A program made the translations under genes and the position numbers. Below are positions 1 through 6,527 of a DNA stretch of 28,440 nt, piece by piece. The notes under the pieces are model-generated. The model did not search any database. It saw nothing but the letters and a program-made list of their open reading frames with translations, and was not told the DNA's origin. Every line of letters starts with the position of its first letter. Position 1 is the first letter of the stretch. This stretch comes from a virus. Where the stretch lies: the IMG/VR virus record IMGVR_UViG_3300009159_000236, positions 1-28,440 of that record, one strand, 5' to 3'.

Positions 1-151
1 TACCTTCATCATACCTTTCGGTTTAGATGTTCCCCGTCTAGTCTCTACACCTTCATCTTACGATGCTTGGCTCGGTATTGCCATTTTACAGGTTTCACCG
101 AATTTGAGGAATTACACTCATAAAGTTTCCTAAATGAGGCTCAATTTTCAT
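1..151 (-). ncRNA. Group I intron in tRNA-Leu, partial (3' end outside window)
   Basis: The intron begins right after the second U of the anticodon-loop sequence CUU, the site used in cyanobacterial tRNA-Leu(UAA) introns. Visible landmarks on the minus strand, in order: AATTGAGCC near the 5' end (146-138); a P2-like hairpin with a GAAA loop (139-117); a P-like element AATTCGGTGAAACC (104-91); a Q-like element GGCAATACCGAGCCAAGC (82-65), where UCGGU can pair with ACCGA as P4; an R-like element GTGTAGAGACTAGACGGGG (49-32); a P8-like hairpin ACC-GAAA-GGT (22-13); and AAGGTA at the edge, where the S element should begin. This matches the self-splicing subgroup IC3 layout from memory of the Anabaena intron. 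No homing endonuclease ORF is visible in this part. Confidence 0.88.
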
Positions 152-186
152 AAGTCTGGTGTGTCTACCGATTCCACCATACTCGC
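152..186 (-). tRNA. tRNA-Leu 5' exon (probably UAA), interrupted by a group I intron
   Basis: The 35-nt exon contains a 7-nt acceptor strand GCGAGTA, TG at positions 8-9, a Leu-type D arm with GTG/CAC stem and a GG-containing loop, the anticodon 5' strand CCAGA and then CUU. It stops at U34, exactly where cyanobacterial tRNA-Leu(UAA) genes are split, so the anticodon is inferred to be UAA. The 3' exon (AA, long variable arm, T arm and acceptor 3' strand) lies left of position 1 and cannot be checked. It is the last tRNA seen in a three-tRNA minus-strand cluster. Confidence 0.85.
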
Positions 187-192
187 TTGTGA

Positions 193-223
193 GACTATTA
201 TAACTCAAAGAATCATAATAGTC
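193..223. repeat. Perfect 9-bp inverted repeat between tRNA-Leu and tRNA-CAU
   Basis: GACTATTAT (193-201) and ATAATAGTC (215-223) are exact inverted copies separated by 13 nt. In the minus-strand transcript this forms an AU-rich stem-loop just after the 3' end of the upstream tRNA and just before the 5' end of tRNA-Leu. No U-tract follows, so it is not a classic terminator. A role in precursor processing or spacing is an inference. Confidence 0.6.
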
Positions 224-226
224 AAG

Positions 227-300
227 TGCTCCTTGTCGGGATCGAACCGACCTTAGCCGAATTATGAGTTCGGTGCTTTCAACCAGAGAGCTAAAGGAGC
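227..300 (-). tRNA. tRNA with CAU anticodon (elongator Met or Ile2)
   Basis: A complete cloverleaf can be drawn. The acceptor GCTCCTT pairs with AAGGAGC, followed by discriminator A. TA fills positions 8-9. The D arm has at least three pairs (GCT/AGC) and a GG-containing loop. The anticodon arm is CCGAA-CTCATAA-TTCGG, giving anticodon CAU. The T arm is GTCGG-TTCGATC-CCGAC. The CCA tail is not encoded. The CAU anticodon cannot by itself separate elongator tRNA-Met from tRNA-Ile2, whose C34 is lysidinylated to read AUA. The lack of three G-C pairs at the base of the anticodon stem argues against an initiator. Confidence 0.93.
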
Positions 301-305
301 ATTCT

Positions 306-326
306 CTATTCGCAAATAACGAATAG
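306..326. repeat. Perfect 7-bp inverted repeat between two tRNAs
   Basis: CTATTCG (306-312) and CGAATAG (320-326) are exact inverted copies with a 7-nt loop. It sits between the 3' end of the class-II tRNA and the 5' end of the CAU tRNA on the minus-strand transcript, the same relative place as the hairpin at 193-223. No U-run follows. Confidence 0.55.
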
Positions 327-330
327 CAAA

Positions 331-418
331 TAGTCGCCCAGGGTATCGAACCCTGCCAAAGGCCCTAATCTGGGGCAAAGGACTTATAAGATCCCTCTGA
401 ACACCTGTTCTGACGACC
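331..418 (-). tRNA. Class-II (long variable arm) tRNA, apparent anticodon UAU
   Basis: An 88-nt tRNA-like sequence. The acceptor GGTCGTC pairs with GGCGACT (two G-U pairs), with discriminator A. The T arm CAGGG-TTCGATA-CCCTG is canonical. A long variable arm contains the hairpin GCCC-CAGATTA-GGGC, as in Leu, Ser and Tyr tRNAs. The anticodon arm GGGAT-CTTATAA-GTCCT places UAU at 34-36, which would read the Ile codon AUA. The D arm is short (16 nt between acceptor and anticodon stems instead of about 19) and position 8 is A instead of the near-universal U. It could be a Leu-type tRNA with a changed anticodon, a decaying gene, or an unusual functional tRNA. The structure is clear but the identity is uncertain. 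Confidence 0.6.
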
Positions 419-435
419 ATAAAAAACTCAGAATA

Positions 436-609
436 CTACTGAGCTTCGTTATTCTCCTCGGTGTGTATTCGTATAAGGTCGTCATCTGCGGGCATCATCA
501 CTGCTGCCTGCCCGTTTTCGTTGACGATACCTAAATGTTCTCCATTTTCAACTCTTTCCACAAGTTCGTCGAATCTTTCTTGAAACTCTTCCACTGTAAA
601 AACTTCCAT
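436..609 (-). CDS. Phd/YefM-like antitoxin-type small protein, 57 aa
   Basis: The ORF runs from ATG at 609 to TAG at 438-436. It begins MEVFTVEEFQERFDELVERV, followed by a short turn (ENGEHLGIVNENG) and a small hydrophobic strand (AAVMMP), then an acidic tail. This is the layout of the N-terminal dimerisation/DNA-binding half of Phd/YefM antitoxins: strand, helix, 'ENGE' turn, 'I.NENG.AVM..' strand. The protein is shorter than typical YefM (about 80-90 aa) and ends where the toxin-binding tail would begin. It starts 3 nt after the 61-aa gene ends and shares its promoter. No toxin gene is adjacent, so it may be an orphan that neutralises a host toxin or acts as a repressor. Family placement is by pattern only. 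Confidence 0.7.
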   Translation of the reverse strand: MEVFTVEEFQERFDELVERVENGEHLGIVNENGQAAVMMPADDDLIRIHTEENNEAQ

Positions 610-612
610 TTC

Positions 613-798
613 TTAAAAGGGATTACTGTATGCAAGGCAATCTTCACTTACCCGAGTGCGAACTACTTCCAGTACGCTCATAAACTGGTCAACAGTCTCA
701 CATTCTACAACTTGTTCTTTACCTTCACTCGAATAAAGATAGAACTTTCGTGCAAGAGTATCGACAACGCAACGACTCAAGAACTCTTCGGTTTGCAT
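613..798 (-). CDS. Hypothetical small early protein, 61 aa
   Basis: A short soluble protein beginning MQTEEFLSRCVVDTLARKFY, with a 'FYLYSSEG..QVVECETVDQFM' stretch that alternates strand and helix and a C-terminal helix ending in SNPF. I see no known catalytic motif, signal peptide or membrane segment. It is the first gene after a consensus sigma70-type promoter with an estimated leader of about 19 nt. It is followed at 3-nt spacing by the Phd-like gene, so the two are probably co-transcribed with the downstream tRNAs. Small host-takeover proteins of this size are typical of cyanophage early regions. Function unknown. Confidence 0.75.
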   Translation of the reverse strand: MQTEEFLSRCVVDTLARKFYLYSSEGKEQVVECETVDQFMSVLEVVRTRVSEDCLAYSNPF

Positions 799-823
799 TC
801 GGTCTTTGATTGATTACCTGAAT

Positions 824-852
824 ATTATATGACGCTTAGGGGAATCTGTCAA
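824..852 (-). promoter_or_regulatory. Consensus sigma70-type promoter (early)
   Basis: On the minus strand the -35 box TTGACA (852-847) is followed by a 17-nt spacer and the -10 box TATAAT (829-824), matching the bacterial housekeeping consensus at all 12 positions with ideal spacing. Transcription would start near 817 and read into the 61-aa gene, the Phd-like gene and the tRNA cluster. A TTGATCAA palindrome lies just upstream at 866-873. Confidence 0.88.
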
Positions 853-882
853 GGGGGATGTGCCAGTTGATCAAGTGTAACA

Positions 883-1446
883 TTAAATACTAAAGTAAAA
901 ATAAGCATTAGCGCCATATGTGCTCGCAAAAAGTCCATTTCCACCATTTATAGAACCATCTGTTGTGTATTGCACTTGTCCAGAATTAGAAAGTGATGCT
1001 GGATTAAATGGAGATGTTGTATAATATTGATTACTTACATTACCCGAAACTCTAAAAATTCGATTACCATTAAATGACATGCTATAAAAATCAAAAAATA
1101 ACTCAGATGCGCCATAAATTCCACTAACTCCAAGAAATCCAGTTCTGAAGATATAAAAAATATCATTCAGTATATTATAATTTGTTGTTGATAGTGGAGT
1201 AATATTGGTTGTTTGAATCACCCCATCGCCTGAAAAAGTTGTACCAGGATAAGTCACTGGAAATCTGATAGATTTTGTTCCGTTGGGGTCATTTAATACT
1301 TCAATACTATATGTGGTAGAAGATGCGCCGAGGAAAGTATAAGTATTTCCAGAAGTTGTACCTAATGAAAAATCCACAGAACTTTGAACTATTCCATCAA
1401 CTAATGAATAACCACTAAAAAAAAACATCTGTTGAATAGTTGTCAT
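883..1446 (-). CDS. Putative tail fibre-associated structural protein, 187 aa
   Basis: The protein is rich in Ser, Thr, Gly, Asn and aromatic residues with almost no Lys or Glu, a composition typical of beta-structured phage tail or adhesin domains. It starts MTTIQQMFFFSGYSLVDGIV and continues with short beta-like stretches (NTYTFLGAS, YSIEVLNDPNG, IFYIFRTGF). The ATG overlaps the stop codon of the collagen-like fibre gene by 4 nt (ATGA), indicating translational coupling, so it could be a fibre tip, chaperone or accessory protein. It is the last gene of the long minus-strand structural block. No named family recognised. Confidence 0.6.
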   Translation of the reverse strand: MTTIQQMFFFSGYSLVDGIVQSSVDFSLGTTSGNTYTFLGASSTTYSIEVLNDPNGTKSIRFPVTYPGTTFSGDGVIQTTNITPLSTTNYNILNDIFYIFRTGFLGVSGIYGASELFFDFYSMSFNGNRIFRVSGNVSNQYYTTSPFNPASLSNSGQVQYTTDGSINGGNGLFASTYGANAYFYFSI

Positions 1447-4400
1447 GATAATCCTGCTCCAGAAATTACAAATGTATTAGGTGTAACGACACAAAGAACA
1501 GTACATACACCTCTTTGTGCCAATATTCTATCTGCATTTATTGAAGTTCCGGCAAGATACATTGTTACTCCTGATCGAGAAATTGTTTGTGATGATGCAG
1601 AATTATTATAGATTGTAATTGCATCACCTGCACTGAACACACCAGATGGAACAGTAACTCCACCTGTGGTGGTATTAATCAATTCTCCAACATCTTCTAT
1701 TACAAGAGTATAACTAGCAGATTTCGCATTATTTGGAAGTTTTCTAATATTTCCACCTACATCTGCAACTATTGTTGATGTTAATGTTCCAGTTGATGGA
1801 TTGTATGTGAGTTTACTTGATGATGTTCTAAAATCAGCACTAGATGAAGATGTTGAAATTGTTGGATAATAAGTTGAATTTGTACTGGTATCATCAGATA
1901 ATAATGCAGTAGATTTTCCAACAGCAGAAGTAACCGCCCAGGTACGGTAATTGGAACCAGCAGAATAAGTTTGAGTACTATATCTTAAATAAACTCCATT
2001 ATAATATTTTGCCGCTGCTGGAACTGTTGCGGATACCAATGTCCAAACATTAGAAGTATAACTTCCAACAGTAACAGTACCTAAAATATTCCAGATTGAA
2101 TTGTCATAAGAATATTCCAAATATAGATCATCATAAGCAGTATCTCCCCATCCACCACCACCTCGGTTTACATAAAATTGAATAATATCGACTGCTGCAA
2201 GACAAATCTTAGATCTGTTGGTTATTCTTCTGGGAGATCCATACCATCCAGGATAAAGATCCGCTTCACCAAATACTACAATTGAAGTTGTGGATGGAAC
2301 TTGAGTAGCTGAATTCATTCCAGATACTGATCCAACAGTAGTTAATCTTCCCCCAGATGTAGGAGTTGGAAGATCCACCGTATCTTGATTTAATAAATCA
2401 ATTACACTAAAACTACTTGGACTATATGATTGATCAAATTCATTAATTGTTGTTACTATTGAAGTAACAGCCCAAGTACGATAAACATTTGCAGTACCAT
2501 AAGAACCATTATTAAATCTTAAAAATACACCATTATAATACTTTGCCGCTGCAGGAATTACAACTTCTCTTAGTGCCCATACGTTACTGAATACCTCTGT
2601 ATATCCATCATAACTAGCAACGCCTACAGTATAAAGTGTAGTCCAACCACTAGTCCCATTAATAGAATATTCCAAGTATAACGGATCGTATGCTATATCT
2701 CCCCATCCACCACCACCTCTATTTACATAGAAATATAAAGTTTTTAGTCCTGCAAGAAAAACCTTATTTTTAATAGTGACTGTTCTTGTAGAACTAATAT
2801 ATCCATTACCATCAAAAACTATAATTGGAGTTGTGGATGGAACTTGAGTAGCTACTGCCATTCCAGTTACTGATCCAACAGTCGTTAATCTGGTTCCTGG
2901 TTGAGGTGTTGGTAGATCAAAATTATTTGAAGATGATAAATCTAATAGTGCAAGAGAAGTAGATCCTCCAGATGAACCAGTAGATCCTGCTGCACCATCT
3001 AAATCAAATGTTATGGAAGTAACAGCCCAAGTACGATAAACACTTGCAGTACCATAATAACCATTATTAAATCTTAAAAAGACGCCATTATAATACTTTG
3101 CCGCAGCTGGAACTGTAATACTCAATAATGTCCATACATTACTATCTTGAATATCTCCATCATCAATCGTCCATAAAGTAGTCCAACTAGAACCGTCAAT
3201 AGAATATTGTAAATATAAAGGATCGTATGCTATATCTCCCCATCCACCACCACCTTTATTCACATAGAAATAAACTTTACTTACTGATGTTAGAAAAACC
3301 TTATTCTTAGTAGTGACTGTTCTTGTTGAATTATTGTAACCATTACCATCAAAAACTATAATTGGAGTCGTGGATGGAACTTCAGTTCTTGAATTCATTC
3401 CAGATACTGATCCAACAGTCGTTAATCTGGTTCCTGGTTGAGGTGTTGGTAAATCAAAATTATTTGAAGATGATAAATCTAATAGTGCAAGAGAAGTAGA
3501 TCCTCCGGATGATGCTCCTCCAGATGATCCTGGAATAGAAAAAGATGCTACTATGGAAGTAACAGCCCAAGTACGATAAACAGTTGCAGTACCATAAGAA
3601 CCATTATTAAATCTTAAAAATACACCATTATAATACTTTGCCGCAGCTGGAACTGTAATACTCAATAATGTCCATACATTACTATCTTGAATATCTCCAT
3701 CATCAATCGTCCATAAAGTAGTCCAACCACTAGTCCCATTAATAGAATATTCCAAGTATAAAGGATCGTATGCTATATCTCCCCATCCACCACCACCTTT
3801 ATTCACATAGAAATAAATTTTATCTACAGTAACAAAATATACTTTATTTGGGGTGGTAACTGTTCTTGTACTACTATATATACCATTACCATCAAAAACT
3901 GCAATTGGAGTTGTGCCTGGAACTTCAGTTCTTGTATTCATTCCAGTTACTGATCCAACAGTCGTTAATCTGGTTCCAGAATTATTGGGATATGTTGGCA
4001 ATATTGCTGTATTTGATGTTGATAAATCAAAAACTGCAAATGAGTTTGATCCACTACTTGATGAAGATCCGCCAGAAGCACCCAATTGATAAATTAGTGA
4101 TGTAACTGCCCAAGTATCATTTCCAGAACTTGGAGATGTGGATTGGGCAAATCTTAAAAAGACGCCATTATAATATTGAGAACCTGTAAAATTACTAAGT
4201 ATAATTTCTCGTTGTGTCCATACATTACTAGATAATACCGAATAATCTACAGAATCTATAGTAGTCCAACTAGAACCATTAATCGAATATTGTAAATTTA
4301 TTGCATCAAAAGGAGTATCTCCCCATCCACCACCGCCTCGGTTTATATAATAAAATAACTTAGTTACTGATGTTAAATAAACTTTATTAATATTTGTTAA

Positions 4401-6155
4401 AGTTCTAGCACCAGTGCCGTCAAAAACTGCAATTGAAGTCGTGCCTGGAACTTGAGTATCTACATTTATTCCAGTTACTGATCCAACAGTTGTGAGTCTC
4501 GCACCTGCCCCTACAGTTAATGTTCCAGATACAGAAGTATCCATTAAAGCAAGACTTCCACCACTTCCACTAGTGGCGACTGAAGCAGAAGCACCTTGAA
4601 GTCCTTGGGTATTCTGAGTACCTTGAGCACCTGCTCCACCTTGAGCACCAGAACCGCCAGTAAATCCTTGAGCACCTTGACGACCTTGAGCACCTTGTGA
4701 TCCTACACTACCTTGAGCGCCTGTAGAACCAGTTTGTCCAGATACTCCTTGAAGACCTTGGTTACCTTGAGCACCTTGACGACCTTGAGTACCTTGATCA
4801 CCTACAGCACCTTGAGCACCCGAGAATCCACTAAGACCTTGAATACCTTGGCGACCTTGAGTACCTTGGAAACCTTGTGGCCCTTGAATACCTTGAGCGC
4901 CTTGATTTCCTGCAGTTCCTTGAATACCTTGAGCACCTTGATCTCCTTTAATACCCGCCTGTCCAGTCAATCCTTGAGTACCTTGATAACCTTGCGATCC
5001 TATAGATCCTTGAGTACCTTGATTTGCTCTTCCTTGAATACCTTGAGCTCCTTGGAACCCAGCAGATCCTTGAGCACCTTGTGAACCAACACCTTGCAAT
5101 CCTTGAATACCTTGAATTCCTTGATTACCTTGATTACCTTGAGTACCTTGGAAATTACTCAAAAATCCTTGAAGACCTTGAATACCTTGATTACCTTGCG
5201 TACTTTGAATTCCTTGAGCACCTTGACCAACAAATTCACCAGAAAGTCCTTGAGCACCTTGAGTTCCTTGAGCACCTTGAGTTCCTTGAGCACCTTGTCC
5301 AACAAATAAACCAGAAACGCCTTGAATACCTTGACGACCTTGAGTACCTTGAGTACCTTGATCACCCACAGTTCCTTGACTCCCCACAGAACCAACTGAT
5401 CCACTAATACCCTGAAATCCTTGTGATCCTATGGATCCTTGAATACCTTGATTTGATAATCCTTGAGTACCCTGATTTCCTTGAATACCCTGAAATCCTT
5501 GAGATCCTATAGATCCCTGAGTACCTTGATTTGATAATCCCTGAGTACCTTGAGTACCTTGATTTCCTTGAGTACCCTGAGATCCTTGAGATCCTTGAGT
5601 ACTCTGATTTCCTTGAACACCTTGATTTCCTTGACGACCTTGAGTACCTTGAGCACCTTGACCAACAAATTCTCCACTTATACCCTGATTACCCTGATTA
5701 CCCTGATTACCTTGATTACCCTGAGTCCCTTGAGTACCTTGGGCACCTTGAGAACCTTGACGACCTTGAGTACCCTGAGTACCCTGAGTACCTTGAGTAC
5801 CCTGAGTACCTTGAGTACCTTGGAAATTACTTAAAAATCCTTGAACACCTTGAGCACCCTGAGTACCTTGAGCACCCTGAGTACCTTGAGCACCCTGAGT
5901 ACCAGAAGGTCCAGTAGAACCAATTCCAGAAAGACTACTTGTTTTTATCCAATATCTTTTTCCAATTTCTCCCGCTACTGCACCTAAAAGGTATTGATCT
6001 CCTACTGGAAAAGGATTTGCAACAACAGATGATACACCAACTATTGGATCTCCTAAATCTGGTTCTGCTTGCTCTAATCCCAGATATTGGTAACGATCCG
6101 ATGTAATACCAGTTTGTCCAAATCTTTTTACTCTTCCAGAATTATATTTTGTCAT
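1443..6155 (-). CDS. Collagen-like tail fibre with five C-terminal tandem modules, 1570 aa
   Basis: Residues 1-75 form a non-repetitive head that probably attaches to the virion. Residues about 77-520 are a Gly-X-Gln collagen-like rod (GTQ, GAQ, GNQ, GIQ, GRQ and others), broken by recurrent interruptions FLSNFQ (two), GLSNQG and GEFVGQG/GLFVGQG. Residues about 530-1415 hold five copies of a module of about 175 aa containing RLTTVGSV, a VPSTT/VPGTT stretch, GGGGWGD, a YNGVFLRF-like segment and TWAVTS. The C-terminal part has a TYNPSTGTLTST motif common in marine phage fibres. Collagen-like phage fibres form trimers, so a receptor-binding or side fibre role is likely. Neighbours are the 119-aa protein (8-nt gap) and the 187-aa protein (4-nt overlap). 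Which fibre it equals in T4 cannot be said. Confidence 0.8.
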   Translation of the reverse strand: MTKYNSGRVKRFGQTGITSDRYQYLGLEQAEPDLGDPIVGVSSVVANPFPVGDQYLLGAVAGEIGKRYWIKTSSLSGIGSTGPSGTQGAQGTQGAQGTQGAQGVQGFLSNFQGTQGTQGTQGTQGTQGTQGRQGSQGAQGTQGTQGNQGNQGNQGNQGISGEFVGQGAQGTQGRQGNQGVQGNQSTQGSQGSQGTQGNQGTQGTQGLSNQGTQGSIGSQGFQGIQGNQGTQGLSNQGIQGSIGSQGFQGISGSVGSVGSQGTVGDQGTQGTQGRQGIQGVSGLFVGQGAQGTQGAQGTQGAQGLSGEFVGQGAQGIQSTQGNQGIQGLQGFLSNFQGTQGNQGNQGIQGIQGLQGVGSQGAQGSAGFQGAQGIQGRANQGTQGSIGSQGYQGTQGLTGQAGIKGDQGAQGIQGTAGNQGAQGIQGPQGFQGTQGRQGIQGLSGFSGAQGAVGDQGTQGRQGAQGNQGLQGVSGQTGSTGAQGSVGSQGAQGRQGAQGFTGGSGAQGGAGAQGTQNTQGLQGASASVATSGSGGSLALMDTSVSGTLTVGAGARLTTVGSVTGINVDTQVPGTTSIAVFDGTGARTLTNINKVYLTSVTKLFYYINRGGGGWGDTPFDAINLQYSINGSSWTTIDSVDYSVLSSNVWTQREIILSNFTGSQYYNGVFLRFAQSTSPSSGNDTWAVTSLIYQLGASGGSSSSSGSNSFAVFDLSTSNTAILPTYPNNSGTRLTTVGSVTGMNTRTEVPGTTPIAVFDGNGIYSSTRTVTTPNKVYFVTVDKIYFYVNKGGGGWGDIAYDPLYLEYSINGTSGWTTLWTIDDGDIQDSNVWTLLSITVPAAAKYYNGVFLRFNNGSYGTATVYRTWAVTSIVASFSIPGSSGGASSGGSTSLALLDLSSSNNFDLPTPQPGTRLTTVGSVSGMNSRTEVPSTTPIIVFDGNGYNNSTRTVTTKNKVFLTSVSKVYFYVNKGGGGWGDIAYDPLYLQYSIDGSSWTTLWTIDDGDIQDSNVWTLLSITVPAAAKYYNGVFLRFNNGYYGTASVYRTWAVTSITFDLDGAAGSTGSSGGSTSLALLDLSSSNNFDLPTPQPGTRLTTVGSVTGMAVATQVPSTTPIIVFDGNGYISSTRTVTIKNKVFLAGLKTLYFYVNRGGGGWGDIAYDPLYLEYSINGTSGWTTLYTVGVASYDGYTEVFSNVWALREVVIPAAAKYYNGVFLRFNNGSYGTANVYRTWAVTSIVTTINEFDQSYSPSSFSVIDLLNQDTVDLPTPTSGGRLTTVGSVSGMNSATQVPSTTSIVVFGEADLYPGWYGSPRRITNRSKICLAAVDIIQFYVNRGGGGWGDTAYDDLYLEYSYDNSIWNILGTVTVGSYTSNVWTLVSATVPAAAKYYNGVYLRYSTQTYSAGSNYRTWAVTSAVGKSTALLSDDTSTNSTYYPTISTSSSSADFRTSSSKLTYNPSTGTLTSTIVADVGGNIRKLPNNAKSASYTLVIEDVGELINTTTGGVTVPSGVFSAGDAITIYNNSASSQTISRSGVTMYLAGTSINADRILAQRGVCTVLCVVTPNTFVISGAGLS
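1915..4560 (-). repeat. Five tandem ~535-bp repeats encoding GGGGWGD modules
   Basis: The RLTTVGSV coding segment recurs near 4487, 3957, 3411, 2877 and 2331, giving spacings of about 530-546 bp. The middle copies share long identical DNA stretches, for example around 3660-3735 and 3120-3195, showing recent duplication or gene conversion. The outer copies (nearest 4500 and 2000) are more diverged. Confidence 0.85.
4595..5915 (-). repeat. Collagen-coding degenerate 9-bp repeat tract (1570-aa fibre)
   Basis: The DNA is a run of 9-bp units of the type CAAGGTACT (Gln-Gly-X), read on the minus strand. Third-position and X-codon variation makes neighbouring units differ. The tract is interrupted by non-triplet segments such as those near 5153-5170 and 5820-5840. 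It creates long spurious ORFs on the other frames and strand. Confidence 0.85.
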
Positions 6156-6163
6156 TTATTTTA

Positions 6164-6523
6164 TTACTGCTTAGCAGTTTCAAGAACACTTAAAATAAGA
6201 TTCAATACTCCATTTGCATTTGCTTGAATTTTAATAGCATCATTAGTTTCTAATGCCAGTCTCCCATCAGAAACCAAATTATAAGCATCATTTGGAGGAA
6301 TTGAAACTGCATTTGCAAAAACATAATCCGTAGGACTATCCGTACCCCTATAATGTGATGCTGTCACTGAATATGTACTTGCAGATGCTCCTACGGAAAT
6401 ATTAGCAACTTTGGAAAGAATAACAATTGAAGATACTCCAATTGGGCAAGTATAAATTCCAACATTATTTGTTGTAATTCCGACTCGTATTGTTCTAAAT
6501 TTATTAAGTGCAATTGCTGCCAT
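6164..6523 (-). CDS. Putative virion structural protein, 119 aa
   Basis: The protein starts MAAIALNKFRTIRVGITTNN and alternates short beta-like stretches (VGIYTCPIGVSSIVILSKVANIS) with Ser/Thr/Gly turns. A segment near the C-terminus (NDAIKIQANANGVLNLILSV) looks like a jelly-roll or small beta-domain strand pattern. No signal peptide or catalytic motif is seen. It lies between the two collagen-like fibre genes, 4 nt after the stop of the 2139-aa gene and 8 nt before the start of the 1570-aa gene, suggesting a connector or accessory to the fibres. Small proteins of this kind are usually annotated only as structural in cyanophages. Function is inferred from context. Confidence 0.6.
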   Translation of the reverse strand: MAAIALNKFRTIRVGITTNNVGIYTCPIGVSSIVILSKVANISVGASASTYSVTASHYRGTDSPTDYVFANAVSIPPNDAYNLVSDGRLALETNDAIKIQANANGVLNLILSVLETAKQ

Positions 6524-6527
6524 TTTT

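Noticed and set aside
535-813. Plus-strand 92-codon open frame opposite the small early genes
   Set aside because: It lies antisense to two minus-strand genes that have a consensus promoter and sensible protein sequence; its composition (Phe/Asn/Ser-rich) is that of a shadow.
866-873. TTGATCAA palindrome upstream of the early promoter
   Set aside because: A single 8-bp palindrome is too short to call an operator on its own; kept only as a hint for the Phd-like protein.
4595-5915. Short direct repeats considered as a CRISPR array
   Set aside because: Units are 9 bp, in frame with a long collagen-like protein, and there are no spacers of regular length.
4713-5917. Several open frames rich in STLSTL, EYLEYL or KVLKVLK repeats on both strands
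   Set aside because: They are alternate readings of the collagen repeat DNA in the 1570-aa gene, with no independent support.
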